DNA from: Bacillota bacterium
GTDB lineage: Bacteria; Bacillota; Bacilli; Paenibacillales; NBRC-103111
Reading direction: 5' to 3'
Assembly: GCA_023386955.1 (NCBI GenBank)
Contig: JAEWIS010000038.1
Location: 186,001-250,000, forward strand
DNA length: 64,000 bases
Both the position numbers and the translations under genes were made by a program. Positions 27,259 to 37,037 of this stretch are shown here, piece after piece. The notes under the pieces were generated by a model. That model ran no database searches. It was not told where the DNA came from and saw only the letters and a list, made by a program, of their open reading frames with translations. Position 1 is the first letter of the stretch, and each line of letters starts with the position of its first letter.

Positions 27259-27300
27259 TTGTGTGTGTCCGAACACCTCGGAGTTTTCAAACTCACCCTA
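27259..27300. repeat. Degenerate end of the glgC-glgD palindrome family
   Basis: CTCGGAGTTTTCA here matches the right arm of the palindrome at 9551-9708, including the neighbouring bases (ACTCACCCTAA against ACACACTTA). On the minus strand GAGTTT-GA-AAACTC makes a small hairpin in the leader of the SGNH gene. Probably a solo remnant. Confidence 0.4.
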
Positions 27301-27402
27301 ATTACATCGGATAAAGTAAGAGTAAGTGTTCCTGCCGCAATTTGCAAATACATGAAAATTCATCATGGGACTTTTCCCATAGCGGTTGCTCTACCTAGGA
27401 CG

Positions 27403-27430
27403 AAAAAAAAGAAGCCGTACAAACGGCTTC
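27403..27430 (-). terminator. Rho-independent terminator overlapping a stop codon
   Basis: GAAGCCGT (27411-27418) pairs with ACGGCTTC (27423-27430), then eight T on the minus strand. The right arm takes in the first base of the stop codon of the 90-residue gene. Confidence 0.9.
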
Positions 27431-27702
27431 TAGTGAACGACATTTTCCTGGGCGGGGATAAAGATTTCGAACACGTCACCGTGCTGGAGAATCGTAATAT
27501 CCTTGGACTTAACCTTCATCACGACCACGTCGGGCTTGGCCTTCATCCGCTCAATATAATGCTCCGGCACTTCTCCGGCTTCGCTGACGGTGACGCCTTC
27601 AATTACGCGCTCTTCATTATCCTTAAAGGGAATGTTCAGCACTTCTTCATAGATATCGGAGAAAAGCTCAAAATTCTTGGTGTATACGGCGATGCACTTC
27701 AA
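27430..27702 (-). CDS. Conserved-looking small protein of unknown function
   Basis: A 90-residue acidic protein (CIAVYTKNFELFSDIYEEVL at the start, PDVVVMKVKSKDITILQHGDVFEIFIP near the end) with a compact alpha/beta pattern. It starts 22 bp after the nth stop and ends in a terminator, so it is the second gene of an nth operon. I recall similar small proteins in Bacillales, but cannot assign a role. It has no Cys and no membrane segment. Confidence 0.75.
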   Translation of the reverse strand: MKCIAVYTKNFELFSDIYEEVLNIPFKDNEERVIEGVTVSEAGEVPEHYIERMKAKPDVVVMKVKSKDITILQHGDVFEIFIPAQENVVH

Positions 27703-27724
27703 TGTAATCCCATCCTTTGAATGT

Positions 27725-28420
27725 TCAAGTCAATACAGTGGAAGAACCGGTACTGCTTTCCTTAGATTTCCTGTTTCCGCCGGTTTTCATACGTTTCTTG
27801 CCTTCTTTGCAGACATCCAGCAGCGGACATATGCCGCAGGCGGGATTCTGCGCCTTGCAATGGTAACGGCCGAAAAAAATCAGCCGGTGATGCGTCAGGG
27901 TCCATTCATCCCGGGGAACACCCGCCATCAGGTGCTTCTCCACCTCCAGGACCGAATCGGTCTCCTTGGCGATGCCGAGACGTTTAGAAACACGCTCCAC
28001 ATGCGTATCCACAGCTATGGCAGGTACGCCGAATGCATTGGATACCACAACATTAGCCGTTTTGCGGCCTACCCCGGGAAGCTTGACAAGCTCTTCATGG
28101 GCCTCCGGGATTTGTCCATGATAATTCTCCAGCAGGATCCGGCACAAGCTCTGGATATTCTTCGCTTTGTTCCGGAACAGGCCGATGCGTCTGATGTCCT
28201 CCTCCAATTCGGAGACGGGGACAACAATATAATCCTCGGGCGTACGGTATTTCTGAAAAAGGGTTGCGGTCACTTTATTCACCGTCTCGTCCGTACATTG
28301 GGCGGACAGCAATACGGCAATGGTCAACTCGAAGGGATTCGAGTGATTCAGCTCACAATGGGCATCCGGAAACATCTCGGCAATGGTATCCAGGATATGA
28401 CGCAACTGCTTTTTGTTCAT
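27725..28420 (-). CDS. nth: Endonuclease III
   Basis: A 231-residue base-excision glycosylase/AP lyase that removes oxidised pyrimidines. LPGVGRKTANVVVSNAFG holds the helix-hairpin-helix and catalytic Lys, and AVDTHVERVSKRLG the catalytic Asp. The [4Fe-4S] cluster ligands are in CKAQNPACGICPLLDVC (C-x6-C-x2-C-x5-C). A basic, Ser/Gly-rich tail of about 25 residues extends past the cluster. In Bacillus nth follows dnaD; here dnaD lies 15 kb away, so the cluster has been rearranged. Confidence 0.96.
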   Translation of the reverse strand: MNKKQLRHILDTIAEMFPDAHCELNHSNPFELTIAVLLSAQCTDETVNKVTATLFQKYRTPEDYIVVPVSELEEDIRRIGLFRNKAKNIQSLCRILLENYHGQIPEAHEELVKLPGVGRKTANVVVSNAFGVPAIAVDTHVERVSKRLGIAKETDSVLEVEKHLMAGVPRDEWTLTHHRLIFFGRYHCKAQNPACGICPLLDVCKEGKKRMKTGGNRKSKESSTGSSTVLT

Positions 28421-28595
28421 ACGGCGGTCTTCACCTCCGATGATTGCCGTACCTACCTTGGTGCCTGCAGAACGTCAAGAATTATTTTAGATAAACCAAA
28501 GTTTAACGAAAAACCATTGGTAAATCAATGCTATAGTTCAAAGAAAATCGAATATTTTCGGAACAATGGCAAGATTTAACGTGAAAAGTCGTCTT

Positions 28596-28627
28596 TTGGC
28601 GGTTTTCGTCCTTGAAAAAACCGCCAA
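28596..28627. repeat. Inverted repeat downstream of the SLH operon
   Basis: TTGGCGGTTTT (28596-28606) and AAAACCGCCAA (28617-28627) form an 11-bp perfect stem. It has no T tract on either strand, so it may end the SLH operon transcript only weakly or stabilise its 3' end. Confidence 0.5.
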
Positions 28628-28690
28628 GCTTGCGGAATCCCGCGTGCTTGACGGCTCATTGTGCTTAATGCTGAAAATAATGAGAACAGC

Positions 28691-31411
28691 TTAGGACTGA
28701 ATATCCACTTCCACGATTTTACCGTTAATCAGGTACAGAGTTACGGTTTTACCTGAAGGAATGCTTGCCGGTGAATAGGAAATGGAGCCCTGATGGACAT
28801 ATGCCTTGGTATGGAATGGATAATTCCGCGATTCGCCCAGGCTTTCCCGAAGCACATACAGATTGTTTGTTGCGGTATCATAATAGTCGGTCTTGCGGAC
28901 CAATGAGGTGGCGGTATAAATGGTGTACACGCCGTCCTGCCCCTTAACGGCCTCCACACGGTCGCCGGCCTTCAGGTCTGCCAGTGTGGTGTCGGATAAG
29001 CTTGTACGCTTCACAACGGCTGTTGTACCCACTTCCAGTGTTCTGCCGGCGGAGCCTGCCTCTGAAATGGTTACTTTACCTGCCGCGGCGTCCACAGACA
29101 GCACATTTCCTCTGGATACGGAGGCTGCCTGCACCTTCTCAATGGTGGTGCCTTTGTAGTACATGATATAGGGATCCTCATTGGACATGGAGTCGATGGT
29201 GATCTCCTGGCCGTTCATATTATAGATCTTGGTTGAATATGGCAGGGTCAGCGTAGTGGAGCCGTTCAACGGGTCACGAAGAGTCAGCTGCCGGTTGCTG
29301 CCGCTTTTGTTGGCCAGGTAAACCAGAAACGTGCGGGAAACCTCTACCATACTGATATTAGTGCCGGTGGAATCCAGCATGATGGTCACAGGTTCACCGA
29401 CGATCAAGTCAGTAATGGCAGGGTTGGATTTGTTGGGAATCACAATTCCTACAGCCGTTCCTAAATTCAAGGTTAAATACTGTTCGCCCATTTTCAGTGT
29501 AATGGTCCTCGCAAGCGGCGATACCTGTGCAATTGTGCCTTGGTAGTTGTATACAATGCTGATTTTCTTCACTTTCTTTTCCGAAGAAGCCGTAATATCG
29601 ATTTTTCTGCCTTCGGTCAAGTTGGAGGTCCCCAAAGTGAAGGTCGTGGTGGTGCCGTATAGCTCAAACACGGTCGTGTCCGACAGCTCGTACAGTTCTT
29701 TTTTGCCGGCCTGATTGGTCACGATCAGAACCTTGCCTTTGGCATCATAGCTAAACACGGTGTTCATGTATTCCGTTTGTAATGCGCGGTTAGTGGCGAT
29801 GGCCTCAATCACATTATTATTATCATCCAGAATCAGCTTCACTTCGTCATCTATTTCCAGATCCCTGAAGGTAGTAAACTCCATGCCGGGAATAGTGACC
29901 TTCAAGTTGTTATCAAAGGTATAAAGTGCAGGCTTGCCTTTAGCTGTACTAAAGATGGTAATGTATTTATAGTTCTTGTCTTCCTTGATATCCGTAATCC
30001 GGCCCTTGTCGCTGGGCGGCTCATAGGCCTCCAGCATGGTCATTTCCGTCAGTACATCCGTATTGATGACGAAGGAGATCTTGTCCTTGGCTTTAATGGC
30101 CGAGATATCCCCGCCTGCAGCACCCGCATAATACGTTACGGTAGTGGCCATGGGATAGGTTGCCGTGGAGCCGTCAGTTTCGCGGACGGTGATCTTCTTG
30201 TCCGTCAGATTGACGGATTGGATCACCCCTTCCGCTGTTTTGTTCAGCGGAATATGCTTCACGGTAATGGACGTATATTTGGCCTTGCTGCCGGTTCTGT
30301 GCAGCGTCAGCACAGTTCCGGGAACCAAGTCGCTTGAGGCCAAACCCTTGCCGTCCTTGTCCACAATGGACAAGGGGATTTGGATTTGGGCTGTAATTTC
30401 CTTGCCGTTGCTCTTCATCACAACCTGGGAGGTATTGAAGTCCAGACTTACAAGCGTACCGTCCAAAATATTGGCCGCCTGTCCGTTCTCTTCAATAACC
30501 TCTGCAAACAGCACACTGCCGTCCTTCACGACGATAAACAGCTTATTGCCCTGCTTAAGGGACTGCGCTGTGGAGGGTGCGGATTGGTTCAGACCGTAGA
30601 ACACCGTATCTGCGGTAAAACCGAAGGTTTTCTGGTCGCCGTAGTCATCGCCTAAAACAACGGCTTTGTCGGTGATGCTCTCCACAATCCCCAGACCGGA
30701 GATGTCCGTGGAATCCATATACGGGCTTGTCCGGCTCAGGAAGGTGGCCATTTCGGCGCGGGTTACGGATTTGGCGGGCTTGAAGGTGCCGTCATCCAAA
30801 CCATCCACAATCTTCAGTGCCACTGCTTGGTTAATAAAACCTCTTGTGGATGCGGAGATGTCCGCATCATCCGCGAACTTAGTTGCTTGGTTTGCCAGCT
30901 CATTGGCTTCGGCCTGCTTGCCGATAGACCGGATGACAAGCTTGGCCACCCAATCCCGGGAGGCCTGGCGGGTACCCCAGCCGGATCCCGAGACAGCGGA
31001 TTCCTCCGGGTAGGAGATGATTCCTTTTTCCAAGGCCATAAACAGATATTTCTTGGCGTAGTCGGATACCTGCAGATCGGAGGCAAAGGCGGGCAGCTCA
31101 CCCGCCGCTTGCTCCAGTCCCATCATCCGCACCAGCATGGTAACCACTTCCTCCTGGGTTACGGAGCTGCTCGGATCATAAATGCCAACTGATTTGCCGT
31201 CCACAATCCCCAGCAAAGCCAGCTTGGTTATGTACTTATTGGCCCAATGGGAGACGGGCACATCCGTAAATTTCAGGTTGGGCTTCGTGGAGGCATTCTG
31301 GACTGTTGACTGTGGAGCGGTAGTGTCGTTAAGGGCTGCCATTGCGGTCGTACCCAAGGTCAGACTTGCCGTAAGTAAGACGATCACAGCTTTTGTCGCT
31401 CTTTTTTTCAA
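28691..31411 (-). CDS. SLH-domain surface protein
   Basis: A 906-residue exported protein. The signal peptide ends near TTAMA (about residue 25). Three S-layer homology repeats follow: FTDVPVSHWANKYITKLALLGIVDG, the region around SDYAKKYLFMALEKGII, and FINQAVALKIVDGLDDGTFKPAKSVTRAEMATFL. They tether the protein to pyruvylated wall polymer. The remaining 650 residues are Thr/Val/Lys-rich beta repeats with no enzyme motif I recognise. A TTG at 31411 with GGAG nine bases upstream fits better than the TTG at 31444. It is the last gene of an amidase-GerMN-SLH operon. Confidence 0.88.
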   Translation of the reverse strand: MKKRATKAVIVLLTASLTLGTTAMAALNDTTAPQSTVQNASTKPNLKFTDVPVSHWANKYITKLALLGIVDGKSVGIYDPSSSVTQEEVVTMLVRMMGLEQAAGELPAFASDLQVSDYAKKYLFMALEKGIISYPEESAVSGSGWGTRQASRDWVAKLVIRSIGKQAEANELANQATKFADDADISASTRGFINQAVALKIVDGLDDGTFKPAKSVTRAEMATFLSRTSPYMDSTDISGLGIVESITDKAVVLGDDYGDQKTFGFTADTVFYGLNQSAPSTAQSLKQGNKLFIVVKDGSVLFAEVIEENGQAANILDGTLVSLDFNTSQVVMKSNGKEITAQIQIPLSIVDKDGKGLASSDLVPGTVLTLHRTGSKAKYTSITVKHIPLNKTAEGVIQSVNLTDKKITVRETDGSTATYPMATTVTYYAGAAGGDISAIKAKDKISFVINTDVLTEMTMLEAYEPPSDKGRITDIKEDKNYKYITIFSTAKGKPALYTFDNNLKVTIPGMEFTTFRDLEIDDEVKLILDDNNNVIEAIATNRALQTEYMNTVFSYDAKGKVLIVTNQAGKKELYELSDTTVFELYGTTTTFTLGTSNLTEGRKIDITASSEKKVKKISIVYNYQGTIAQVSPLARTITLKMGEQYLTLNLGTAVGIVIPNKSNPAITDLIVGEPVTIMLDSTGTNISMVEVSRTFLVYLANKSGSNRQLTLRDPLNGSTTLTLPYSTKIYNMNGQEITIDSMSNEDPYIMYYKGTTIEKVQAASVSRGNVLSVDAAAGKVTISEAGSAGRTLEVGTTAVVKRTSLSDTTLADLKAGDRVEAVKGQDGVYTIYTATSLVRKTDYYDTATNNLYVLRESLGESRNYPFHTKAYVHQGSISYSPASIPSGKTVTLYLINGKIVEVDIQS

Positions 31412-31447
31412 AGTGATTGTTCTCCTCTCTATCTGTCTCTCCAAAGA

Positions 31448-32017
31448 TTAACGCTTAAACCACTCGGGAAGCTCAAAATGGCCCATTAGGGATTCGGGCT
31501 TTTTGCCGTTCACCAGAATCTCGAAGGTTTCCACTTCGTTGAATTGGAACAGGGTTTTGCGGAATGCATCCAGCAGAAGTCCTTCTCCGGCGGAGCCCAG
31601 CCTGTCCTCATCGGGCAGATTCAAATTGACGGACAGCTTGCCTGAATCCAGTTTGGCGGACAAAAAGGTGGTTTGGGGACACAAGGATACCGCATCGGCA
31701 GACGGGCTTTTCTTCAGGGTGTTCAACGCAGCCAGATACTTGTTCTCATCCTTGTCGAATTTGATATTGACCTGCTTTTCCACCAAAGCCGTATTATCGC
31801 CGTTGGCTTGGCCGAAATACGCCTTGATGGCCACCTCCTTCTCCTGTACGGGAGAAGGTGTTGCGGGAGCAGCGGACTGGGAGGGCGCCACCGAAACGGT
31901 GGGCGTACCTGTTGCTGATGGGGTGGAAGCAGCATTCCTCTCCTTGGCTCCGCAGCCAACGGCCACCAGCGATAGAGAAACGGCAACTCCCAGCAGTATA
32001 CATATTCTTCTGTTCAA
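31448..32017 (-). CDS. GerMN-domain lipoprotein
   Basis: A 189-residue lipoprotein. A lipobox (LVAVGCG) puts the lipidated Cys at about residue 22, followed by a Ser/Pro/Thr linker. The body has the GerMN pattern seen in GerM and LpqB: AIKAYFGQANGDNTALVEKQVNI, YLAALNTLKKSP, GKLSVNLNLPDE, LLLDAFRKTLFQFNEVETFEILVNG. GerMN proteins act in the envelope during sporulation and germination. The gene lies 14 bp after the amidase stop, suggesting a shared role in wall remodelling. Confidence 0.88.
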   Translation of the reverse strand: MNRRICILLGVAVSLSLVAVGCGAKERNAASTPSATGTPTVSVAPSQSAAPATPSPVQEKEVAIKAYFGQANGDNTALVEKQVNIKFDKDENKYLAALNTLKKSPSADAVSLCPQTTFLSAKLDSGKLSVNLNLPDEDRLGSAGEGLLLDAFRKTLFQFNEVETFEILVNGKKPESLMGHFELPEWFKR

Positions 32018-32031
32018 GTATCAATCCCTCC

Positions 32032-33603
32032 TTATGGAATCTGCAAATATTCCCGGATGCCCGCGGCGATGGCCTCGGCGGTCTGGAGCTGGAGCTTCTC
32101 CGTAAATAAAGCGGCTTCCTCTTCAGGGCTGGAAAGATAGCCAATTTCACAAAGCACCGCAGGCATGACGGTTCGTAGGGTCACCCGGAGATCATTCTTG
32201 CGCACACCCCGGTCATTGAAGCCGGTAGCAGGCAAAATGCGGCTGTGCAGAATATCAGCCAAAGCGCGGCTTTCATTCCTGGAGTAATAGGTCTCCGTTC
32301 CGCTGACGGTAGCTTTGTTGAAGCTGTTGGCATGTACGGATACAAAAACATCTGCATTCAGCCGGTTGGCGAAATCCGCCCGTTCGTTCAGTTCCACAAA
32401 TGTATCATCCTGCCGTGTCAGCTTCACCTGAAGGTTGGGGATGTTCTCCAGCGCCTTGGCGATTTTGAGCACCATGGACAGGTTGAAGTCCTTTTCCTTA
32501 CGGCCGGTGATTTTGGAGATTGCCCCGGGATCTCCGTCACCGTGGCCGGCATCCAGCACCACAAGGAAATTATACCCCTTCATGGCGATGGTAAGCTCGG
32601 CCGGGTTCCTGCCTTCTAATAAAGTATAGTCGATTTTCTGCTTCAGGTCGACTACGATTCGGACTGTAGGCGGCTGGTCCTGGAATTGGGAGAACCGGAT
32701 CCGCTCGGAGAATTCAGCCGAAATGGCCAATTCATTGACTTGTCCAACCGCCTTTCCGTTCACCGTTTGAGCCAGGCGGGCGCCGGGTAAATCAATAACA
32801 AGACGCGACGGGTTGGACAGATGGGTGAACACCGGCTGAGGCACAGCACGGTCGGCCGTTATGGCCATACGCCCATCTGAGAAGCTGATGGTTTGAATGA
32901 CGGAAACCACATGATCAGGCCCCGTAGACGGGGATGTGCCCGGTGTTGCTCCGGGAGCAATTGTTGAACCGGGCAAAGTCGGCGATGACGAACCGGATGG
33001 TTTGGATGTTGGCGTAGAAGACGGCATAATGGATGCCGATGATGATGCCGATGGTGACGGTTTAGGTGTTGCGGCAGGACTGGGTGTTTCCGTTGCAGCC
33101 GGCGGGATCGACGCTCCAGCTTTGGGCGGCTCCGAGCTTTGCCCGCTGGAAACCGGGATGGAGCTGCTTTTGTCAAACAGAAATACAGACCGTGTCAGGT
33201 TGTCCCACTGGACATCCATGCCCAAATTCTCTGTTACGAACCGGACCGGCAAAAGGGTAGTACCGCTGTCTAAAACCGGGGCAGTTTCCAGCTTGAATGC
33301 CGCTCCGTTGACACTGGCGACGGGGTTGTTGATGGCCAATTGCAGAAGTGCTCCATCACGCTTGATGGTAACCTGCTGCTTTTCCTGATTCCACGAGACC
33401 TCTGCCCCCAGCTCCTCCGAGATAATCCGGACCGGAACAAGAGTCAGATCATTGACAATCCGCGGCGGCACCTCCGGCACAAGCTCCGTGCGGTTCAGGA
33501 AAAGCCGGACCTGGTTGTCCGCGGCATAGCTTGTCCCTCCCCCTCCGCTCCACATGAGCACCAACAATACAGCACCGACCAACGCTGTTACAAGTTTCTT
33601 CAT
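32032..33603 (-). CDS. N-acetylmuramoyl-L-alanine amidase with stalk and AMIN domains
   Basis: A 523-residue exported enzyme. Signal peptide about 1-28; two copper-amine-oxidase-type stalk repeats (LVPVRIISEELGAEVSWN, LLPVRFVTENLGMDVQWD) about 30-145; a long Ser/Pro/Thr linker; an AMIN domain about 230-335; then an Amidase_3 catalytic domain. Zinc ligands and catalytic Glu are in VVLDAGHGDGDPG, NERADFANRLNADVFVSVHAN and VLCEIGYLSSPEEE. It cleaves the bond between MurNAc and the L-Ala stem peptide. It heads the operon with the GerMN lipoprotein and the SLH protein. Confidence 0.94.
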   Translation of the reverse strand: MKKLVTALVGAVLLVLMWSGGGGTSYAADNQVRLFLNRTELVPEVPPRIVNDLTLVPVRIISEELGAEVSWNQEKQQVTIKRDGALLQLAINNPVASVNGAAFKLETAPVLDSGTTLLPVRFVTENLGMDVQWDNLTRSVFLFDKSSSIPVSSGQSSEPPKAGASIPPAATETPSPAATPKPSPSASSSASIMPSSTPTSKPSGSSSPTLPGSTIAPGATPGTSPSTGPDHVVSVIQTISFSDGRMAITADRAVPQPVFTHLSNPSRLVIDLPGARLAQTVNGKAVGQVNELAISAEFSERIRFSQFQDQPPTVRIVVDLKQKIDYTLLEGRNPAELTIAMKGYNFLVVLDAGHGDGDPGAISKITGRKEKDFNLSMVLKIAKALENIPNLQVKLTRQDDTFVELNERADFANRLNADVFVSVHANSFNKATVSGTETYYSRNESRALADILHSRILPATGFNDRGVRKNDLRVTLRTVMPAVLCEIGYLSSPEEEAALFTEKLQLQTAEAIAAGIREYLQIP

Positions 33604-33759
33604 GATTCACCTCTGCATGCTGTTCTCGCGACAGGGGCTGGCAAAATAACCCTCTGTACCGTCATCATATAGACGCGGTAAATCGCATTTTGTTGCGTAC
33701 TTTGGAAGAAAATCCCCCTTCTTCTGCAGGAGCCCCCAGCCCCCTCAGCGATAGACGCC

Positions 33760-33794
33760 AAAAACTCCCTGATCCTCGCGGACAGGGAGTTTTT
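33760..33794 (-). terminator. Rho-independent terminator after leuD
   Basis: AAAAACTCCCT (33760-33770) pairs with AGGGAGTTTTT (33784-33794), giving T tracts on both strands. It ends leuCD. Confidence 0.9.
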
Positions 33795-33820
33795 CACGCC
33801 GTTTAATCAGTTGGCTTCAC

Positions 33821-34429
33821 TTAAGCGTTGGAACCTAAACGGTAGGCATGTTTGCCCTCGTAAGCGGTAATGGCGTCCTCATGCTGGAGGGTCAGGCCGA
33901 TATCGTCCAGGCCCAGCAGCAGGAATTGGCGGCGGTGCTCGTCAAGCTCGAAGGGAATACGCAGGCCGGCAGCGTCCGTGATCACCTTGTTTTCCAGGTC
34001 CACAGTCAGCTGGTAGCCCTCCTGGGCGTTTGACCGCTGGAACAGCTCCTCCACCTGCTCTTCGCTGAGCTTGATGGGCAGGATGCCGTTTTTGAAGCAG
34101 TTGTTATAGAAAATATCAGCGTAGGATGGGGCGATAATCACCTTAAAGCCAAAGTCCTGGATGGCCCATGGTGCATGCTCACGGGAGGAGCCGCAGCCGA
34201 AGTTGGCCCGGGACAGCAATACGGAAGCGCCCTGGTAACGCGGTTTGTTCAGGTTAAATTCGGCGATTTCCTTGCCAGCCTCGTCGAACCGCCATTCGAA
34301 GAACAGGTACTGGCCAAAGCCGGTCCGTTCGATCCGTTTCAGAAATTGCTTGGGGATGATGGCATCGGTGTCCACATTAACGCGGTCAACCGGTCCAACA
34401 AGACCTGTATGAGTTTTAAAAGCTTCCAT
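33821..34429 (-). CDS. leuD: 3-isopropylmalate dehydratase, small subunit
   Basis: A 202-residue swivelling-domain subunit. [20 protein letters not shown] opens the fold and [19 protein letters not shown] is the substrate-binding signature. With LeuC it converts 2-isopropylmalate to 3-isopropylmalate in leucine synthesis. It follows leuC by 44 bp with its own ribosome site and ends at a terminator. No other leu genes are adjacent, so leuCD stand apart from the usual ilv-leu operon. Confidence 0.97.
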   Translation of the reverse strand: MEAFKTHTGLVGPVDRVNVDTDAIIPKQFLKRIERTGFGQYLFFEWRFDEAGKEIAEFNLNKPRYQGASVLLSRANFGCGSSREHAPWAIQDFGFKVIIAPSYADIFYNNCFKNGILPIKLSEEQVEELFQRSNAQEGYQLTVDLENKVITDAAGLRIPFELDEHRRQFLLLGLDDIGLTLQHEDAITAYEGKHAYRLGSNA

Positions 34430-34473
34430 GATAGAAGACTCCCTTCGGCGCTGGTTTCAATCCATTACGTTGT

Positions 34474-35886
34474 TTAGGCCAGAAACTGCCAGTTGCGGAC
34501 ATCAGTGAACTTACCGTTGATGGCTGCCGCTGCGGCCATTTCCGGGGATACCAGATGGGTGCGTCCGCCCCGTCCCTGACGTCCTTCGAAGTTGCGGTTG
34601 GAGGTGGAGGCGCAGCGTTGGCCCGGTACCAAAACATCGGGGTTCATAGCCAAGCACATGCTGCAGCCCGCATCGCGCCATTCAAAACCGGCTTCGGTAA
34701 AGATTTTGTCCAAACCTTCCTTCTCCGCCTGAGCCTTCACCCGGCCGGAGCCCGGAACAACCATAGCCTGCACGTTGGAGCTTACCTTGTAGCCCTTGGC
34801 GACCTTGGCAGCTGCCCGCAGATCTTCGATACGGCCATTGGTGCAGGAGCCGATGAATACCACATCCACGGGGATATCGGACATAGGCGTCCCCGGTGTA
34901 AGTCCCATATATTCAATGGCCTTCTCGGCCGCCTTGCGTTCATTCTCGGTGGTAAATTCGGCAGGCACCGGTACGGTGTCGCTAATACCTGCGCCCATAC
35001 CCGGGCTGGTTCCCCAGGTAACCTGCGGGATCAGGGAATCCGCATCAAATTCCACTACGCGGTCATATACCGCACCTTCGTCCGAAACCAGGTTTTTCCA
35101 CTCGCTGATGGCTTGCTCGAAGGCTTCGCCTTGGGGAGCGTATTGCCGTCCGCGGAGATACTCGAAGGTTTTCTCGTCGGGAGCGATCAACCCCGCCCGG
35201 GCGCCGGCTTCGATGGACATGTTGCACACGGTCATGCGCTCTTCCATGGAGAGGCTGCGGATGGATTCACCGGTATATTCAATAACGTAGCCGGTGGCAA
35301 AATCCGTGCCGTATTGGGCGATAACGCCCAGAATCAGGTCCTTGGCGGTAACGCCGGTAGCCAGCTTGCCGTTGATGCGCACCTCAAGGGTTTTGGGCTT
35401 CGACTGCTGCAGACATTGGGTAGCCAGCACATGCTCTACCTCGCTGGTGCCGATGCCAAAAGCAAGGGCGCCGAAGGCTCCGTGTGTGGAGGTATGGCTG
35501 TCGCCGCAAACGATAGTTTTGCCGGGATGGGTCAGACCCAGCTCCGGGCCCATAACGTGAACAACCCCCTGGTCGATGTGGTCCAGGTCAAACAGGGTGA
35601 CGCCAAAATCGGCGCAGTTTTTCGAAAGGGTTTCGATTTGCTGCTTGGAAATCGGATCGGTAATATTAAAGCGGTCCTTGGTGGGGACATTGTGGTCCAT
35701 CGTAGCGAAGGTCAGATCGGGACGGCGTACCTTGCGCCCGGTCAGCCGCAGGCCTTCAAAAGCCTGTGGAGATGTAACCTCATGCACCAGCTGAAGGTCA
35801 ATATAAATAATGCTCGGTTTGCCTTCCTCCTGGTAGATGACATGATTGTCCCAAATTTTCTCGAACATGGTTTTTTTGCTCATCAT
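34474..35886 (-). CDS. leuC: 3-isopropylmalate dehydratase, large subunit
   Basis: A 470-residue aconitase-family protein. The [4Fe-4S] ligands are in [14 protein letters not shown] and the CSMCLAMN pair, and [14 protein letters not shown] is the conserved N-terminal motif. Two adjacent ATG codons (35886 and 35883) both lie within range of GAGG, and I use the first. It is divergent from a LysR regulator whose likely operator lies in between. Confidence 0.96.
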   Translation of the reverse strand: MMSKKTMFEKIWDNHVIYQEEGKPSIIYIDLQLVHEVTSPQAFEGLRLTGRKVRRPDLTFATMDHNVPTKDRFNITDPISKQQIETLSKNCADFGVTLFDLDHIDQGVVHVMGPELGLTHPGKTIVCGDSHTSTHGAFGALAFGIGTSEVEHVLATQCLQQSKPKTLEVRINGKLATGVTAKDLILGVIAQYGTDFATGYVIEYTGESIRSLSMEERMTVCNMSIEAGARAGLIAPDEKTFEYLRGRQYAPQGEAFEQAISEWKNLVSDEGAVYDRVVEFDADSLIPQVTWGTSPGMGAGISDTVPVPAEFTTENERKAAEKAIEYMGLTPGTPMSDIPVDVVFIGSCTNGRIEDLRAAAKVAKGYKVSSNVQAMVVPGSGRVKAQAEKEGLDKIFTEAGFEWRDAGCSMCLAMNPDVLVPGQRCASTSNRNFEGRQGRGGRTHLVSPEMAAAAAINGKFTDVRNWQFLA

Positions 35887-36008
35887 TAGCCACCTCTTCA
35901 TTATCCTGATGATCTATCTCTACACGCCGCCCGGCCAACGGCCGCTGCAGCAATTTCTCCTGCTGTTATCATAGCATTGAATCTCTTCATTGATCCAAGA
36001 TATAATAT

Positions 36009-36023
36009 CTATAATCGTTATAG
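36009..36023. promoter_or_regulatory. Candidate LysR operator between leuC and the regulator gene
   Basis: The perfect dyad CTATAA-TCG-TTATAG lies in the divergent leuC-lysR gap. A half-site CTATAA follows at about 36031 and ACTATA after it. The T-n11-A spacing fits LysR-type sites, which often sit next to their own gene. Confidence 0.55.
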
Positions 36024-36080
36024 TTTTCAGCTATAAAAGACTATACCAAAGAACGAACTGACTCTATGGAGGATTGCATC

Positions 36081-37037
36081 ATGGAATTGCGCCAACTGCA
36101 ATACGCCCTGCAAATTGCCGCCGAAAAAAACTTTTCCCGCGCCGCCGAAAAGCTTCATATCGCCCAGCCCTCACTCAGCCAGCAGCTGTCCAAACTGGAA
36201 AAGGAGCTGGGTGTGCTTTTGTTCCAGCGCAACACCAATTCCGTGGAGCTGACCCATGCCGGCTCTGCGTTTATGGAGAAGGCCCAGATGATTCTCGATA
36301 TGGTAGGCCAGCTGGAACGGGAGATGGAGGATATTTCCGATATGAAAAAGGGCCGCCTGAACGTAGGCTCCCTCCCCATCACCGGGTCCCATATGCTGCC
36401 CCGGGTGCTGCCCCTTTTCCACAGCCGTTTTCCCGGTATCGAAATCCATTTGATCGAAGACACCACCAATGTATTGGAAAATCTGACCGCCGCCGGCCGG
36501 ACCGATATCAGCCTGTTAACCCTGCCGGTTTTGGACTCCAACCTCTCCTGGGAGCCGCTGCTGGATGAGGAGATCCTGCTGGCCGTCCCTCCCACCCATC
36601 CGCTGGCGGGACGGGCCGCACCGGACGAAACGGCCACGGTCAGCATCCGCCAACTGCGGGAAGAGGCGTTTATTGTACTGAAGCGGGGACAGGGCTTCCG
36701 GCAAATTGCGCTGGAGCTGTGCCGGAGCAATGGCTTTGAACCGCGGATTGTGTTCGAAAGCAGTAATATCGAAACTGTCCAGTCTCTGGTGGCTGCCGGA
36801 ATGGGCATCGCCTTCGTGCCCAGCATGATCGCTCTTGGGCACGGCACCTCCTTCCGCCCCGACTATCTTCAACTGAAGGAGCGGCCTTACCGGACGCTGG
36901 TGGCCGCTTACCGCAAGGGCCGGTACATCTCCAAGGCGGCAGAGGCCTTTATGGGAGTGATGCGGGAGGTGATGAACAAGGGGGACGGGTCAGAGCCTCC
37001 CGTTCAGCCGGCACCGGGAGTGGAGCAGGAGGATTAA
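36081..37037 (+). CDS. LysR-family transcriptional regulator
   Basis: A 318-residue regulator. LRQLQYALQIAAEKNFSRAAEKLHIAQPSLSQQLSKLE is the N-terminal winged helix, and from about 90 it is a two-lobed effector domain. The C-terminal 20 residues are Pro/Glu-rich. The start at 36081 has GGAGG eight bases before it; an upstream ATG does not. It is divergent from leuCD, so it probably controls them and itself through the dyad at 36009. Its last bases overlap the convergent nitrilase gene by 4 bp. Confidence 0.93.
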   Translation: MELRQLQYALQIAAEKNFSRAAEKLHIAQPSLSQQLSKLEKELGVLLFQRNTNSVELTHAGSAFMEKAQMILDMVGQLEREMEDISDMKKGRLNVGSLPITGSHMLPRVLPLFHSRFPGIEIHLIEDTTNVLENLTAAGRTDISLLTLPVLDSNLSWEPLLDEEILLAVPPTHPLAGRAAPDETATVSIRQLREEAFIVLKRGQGFRQIALELCRSNGFEPRIVFESSNIETVQSLVAAGMGIAFVPSMIALGHGTSFRPDYLQLKERPYRTLVAAYRKGRYISKAAEAFMGVMREVMNKGDGSEPPVQPAPGVEQED

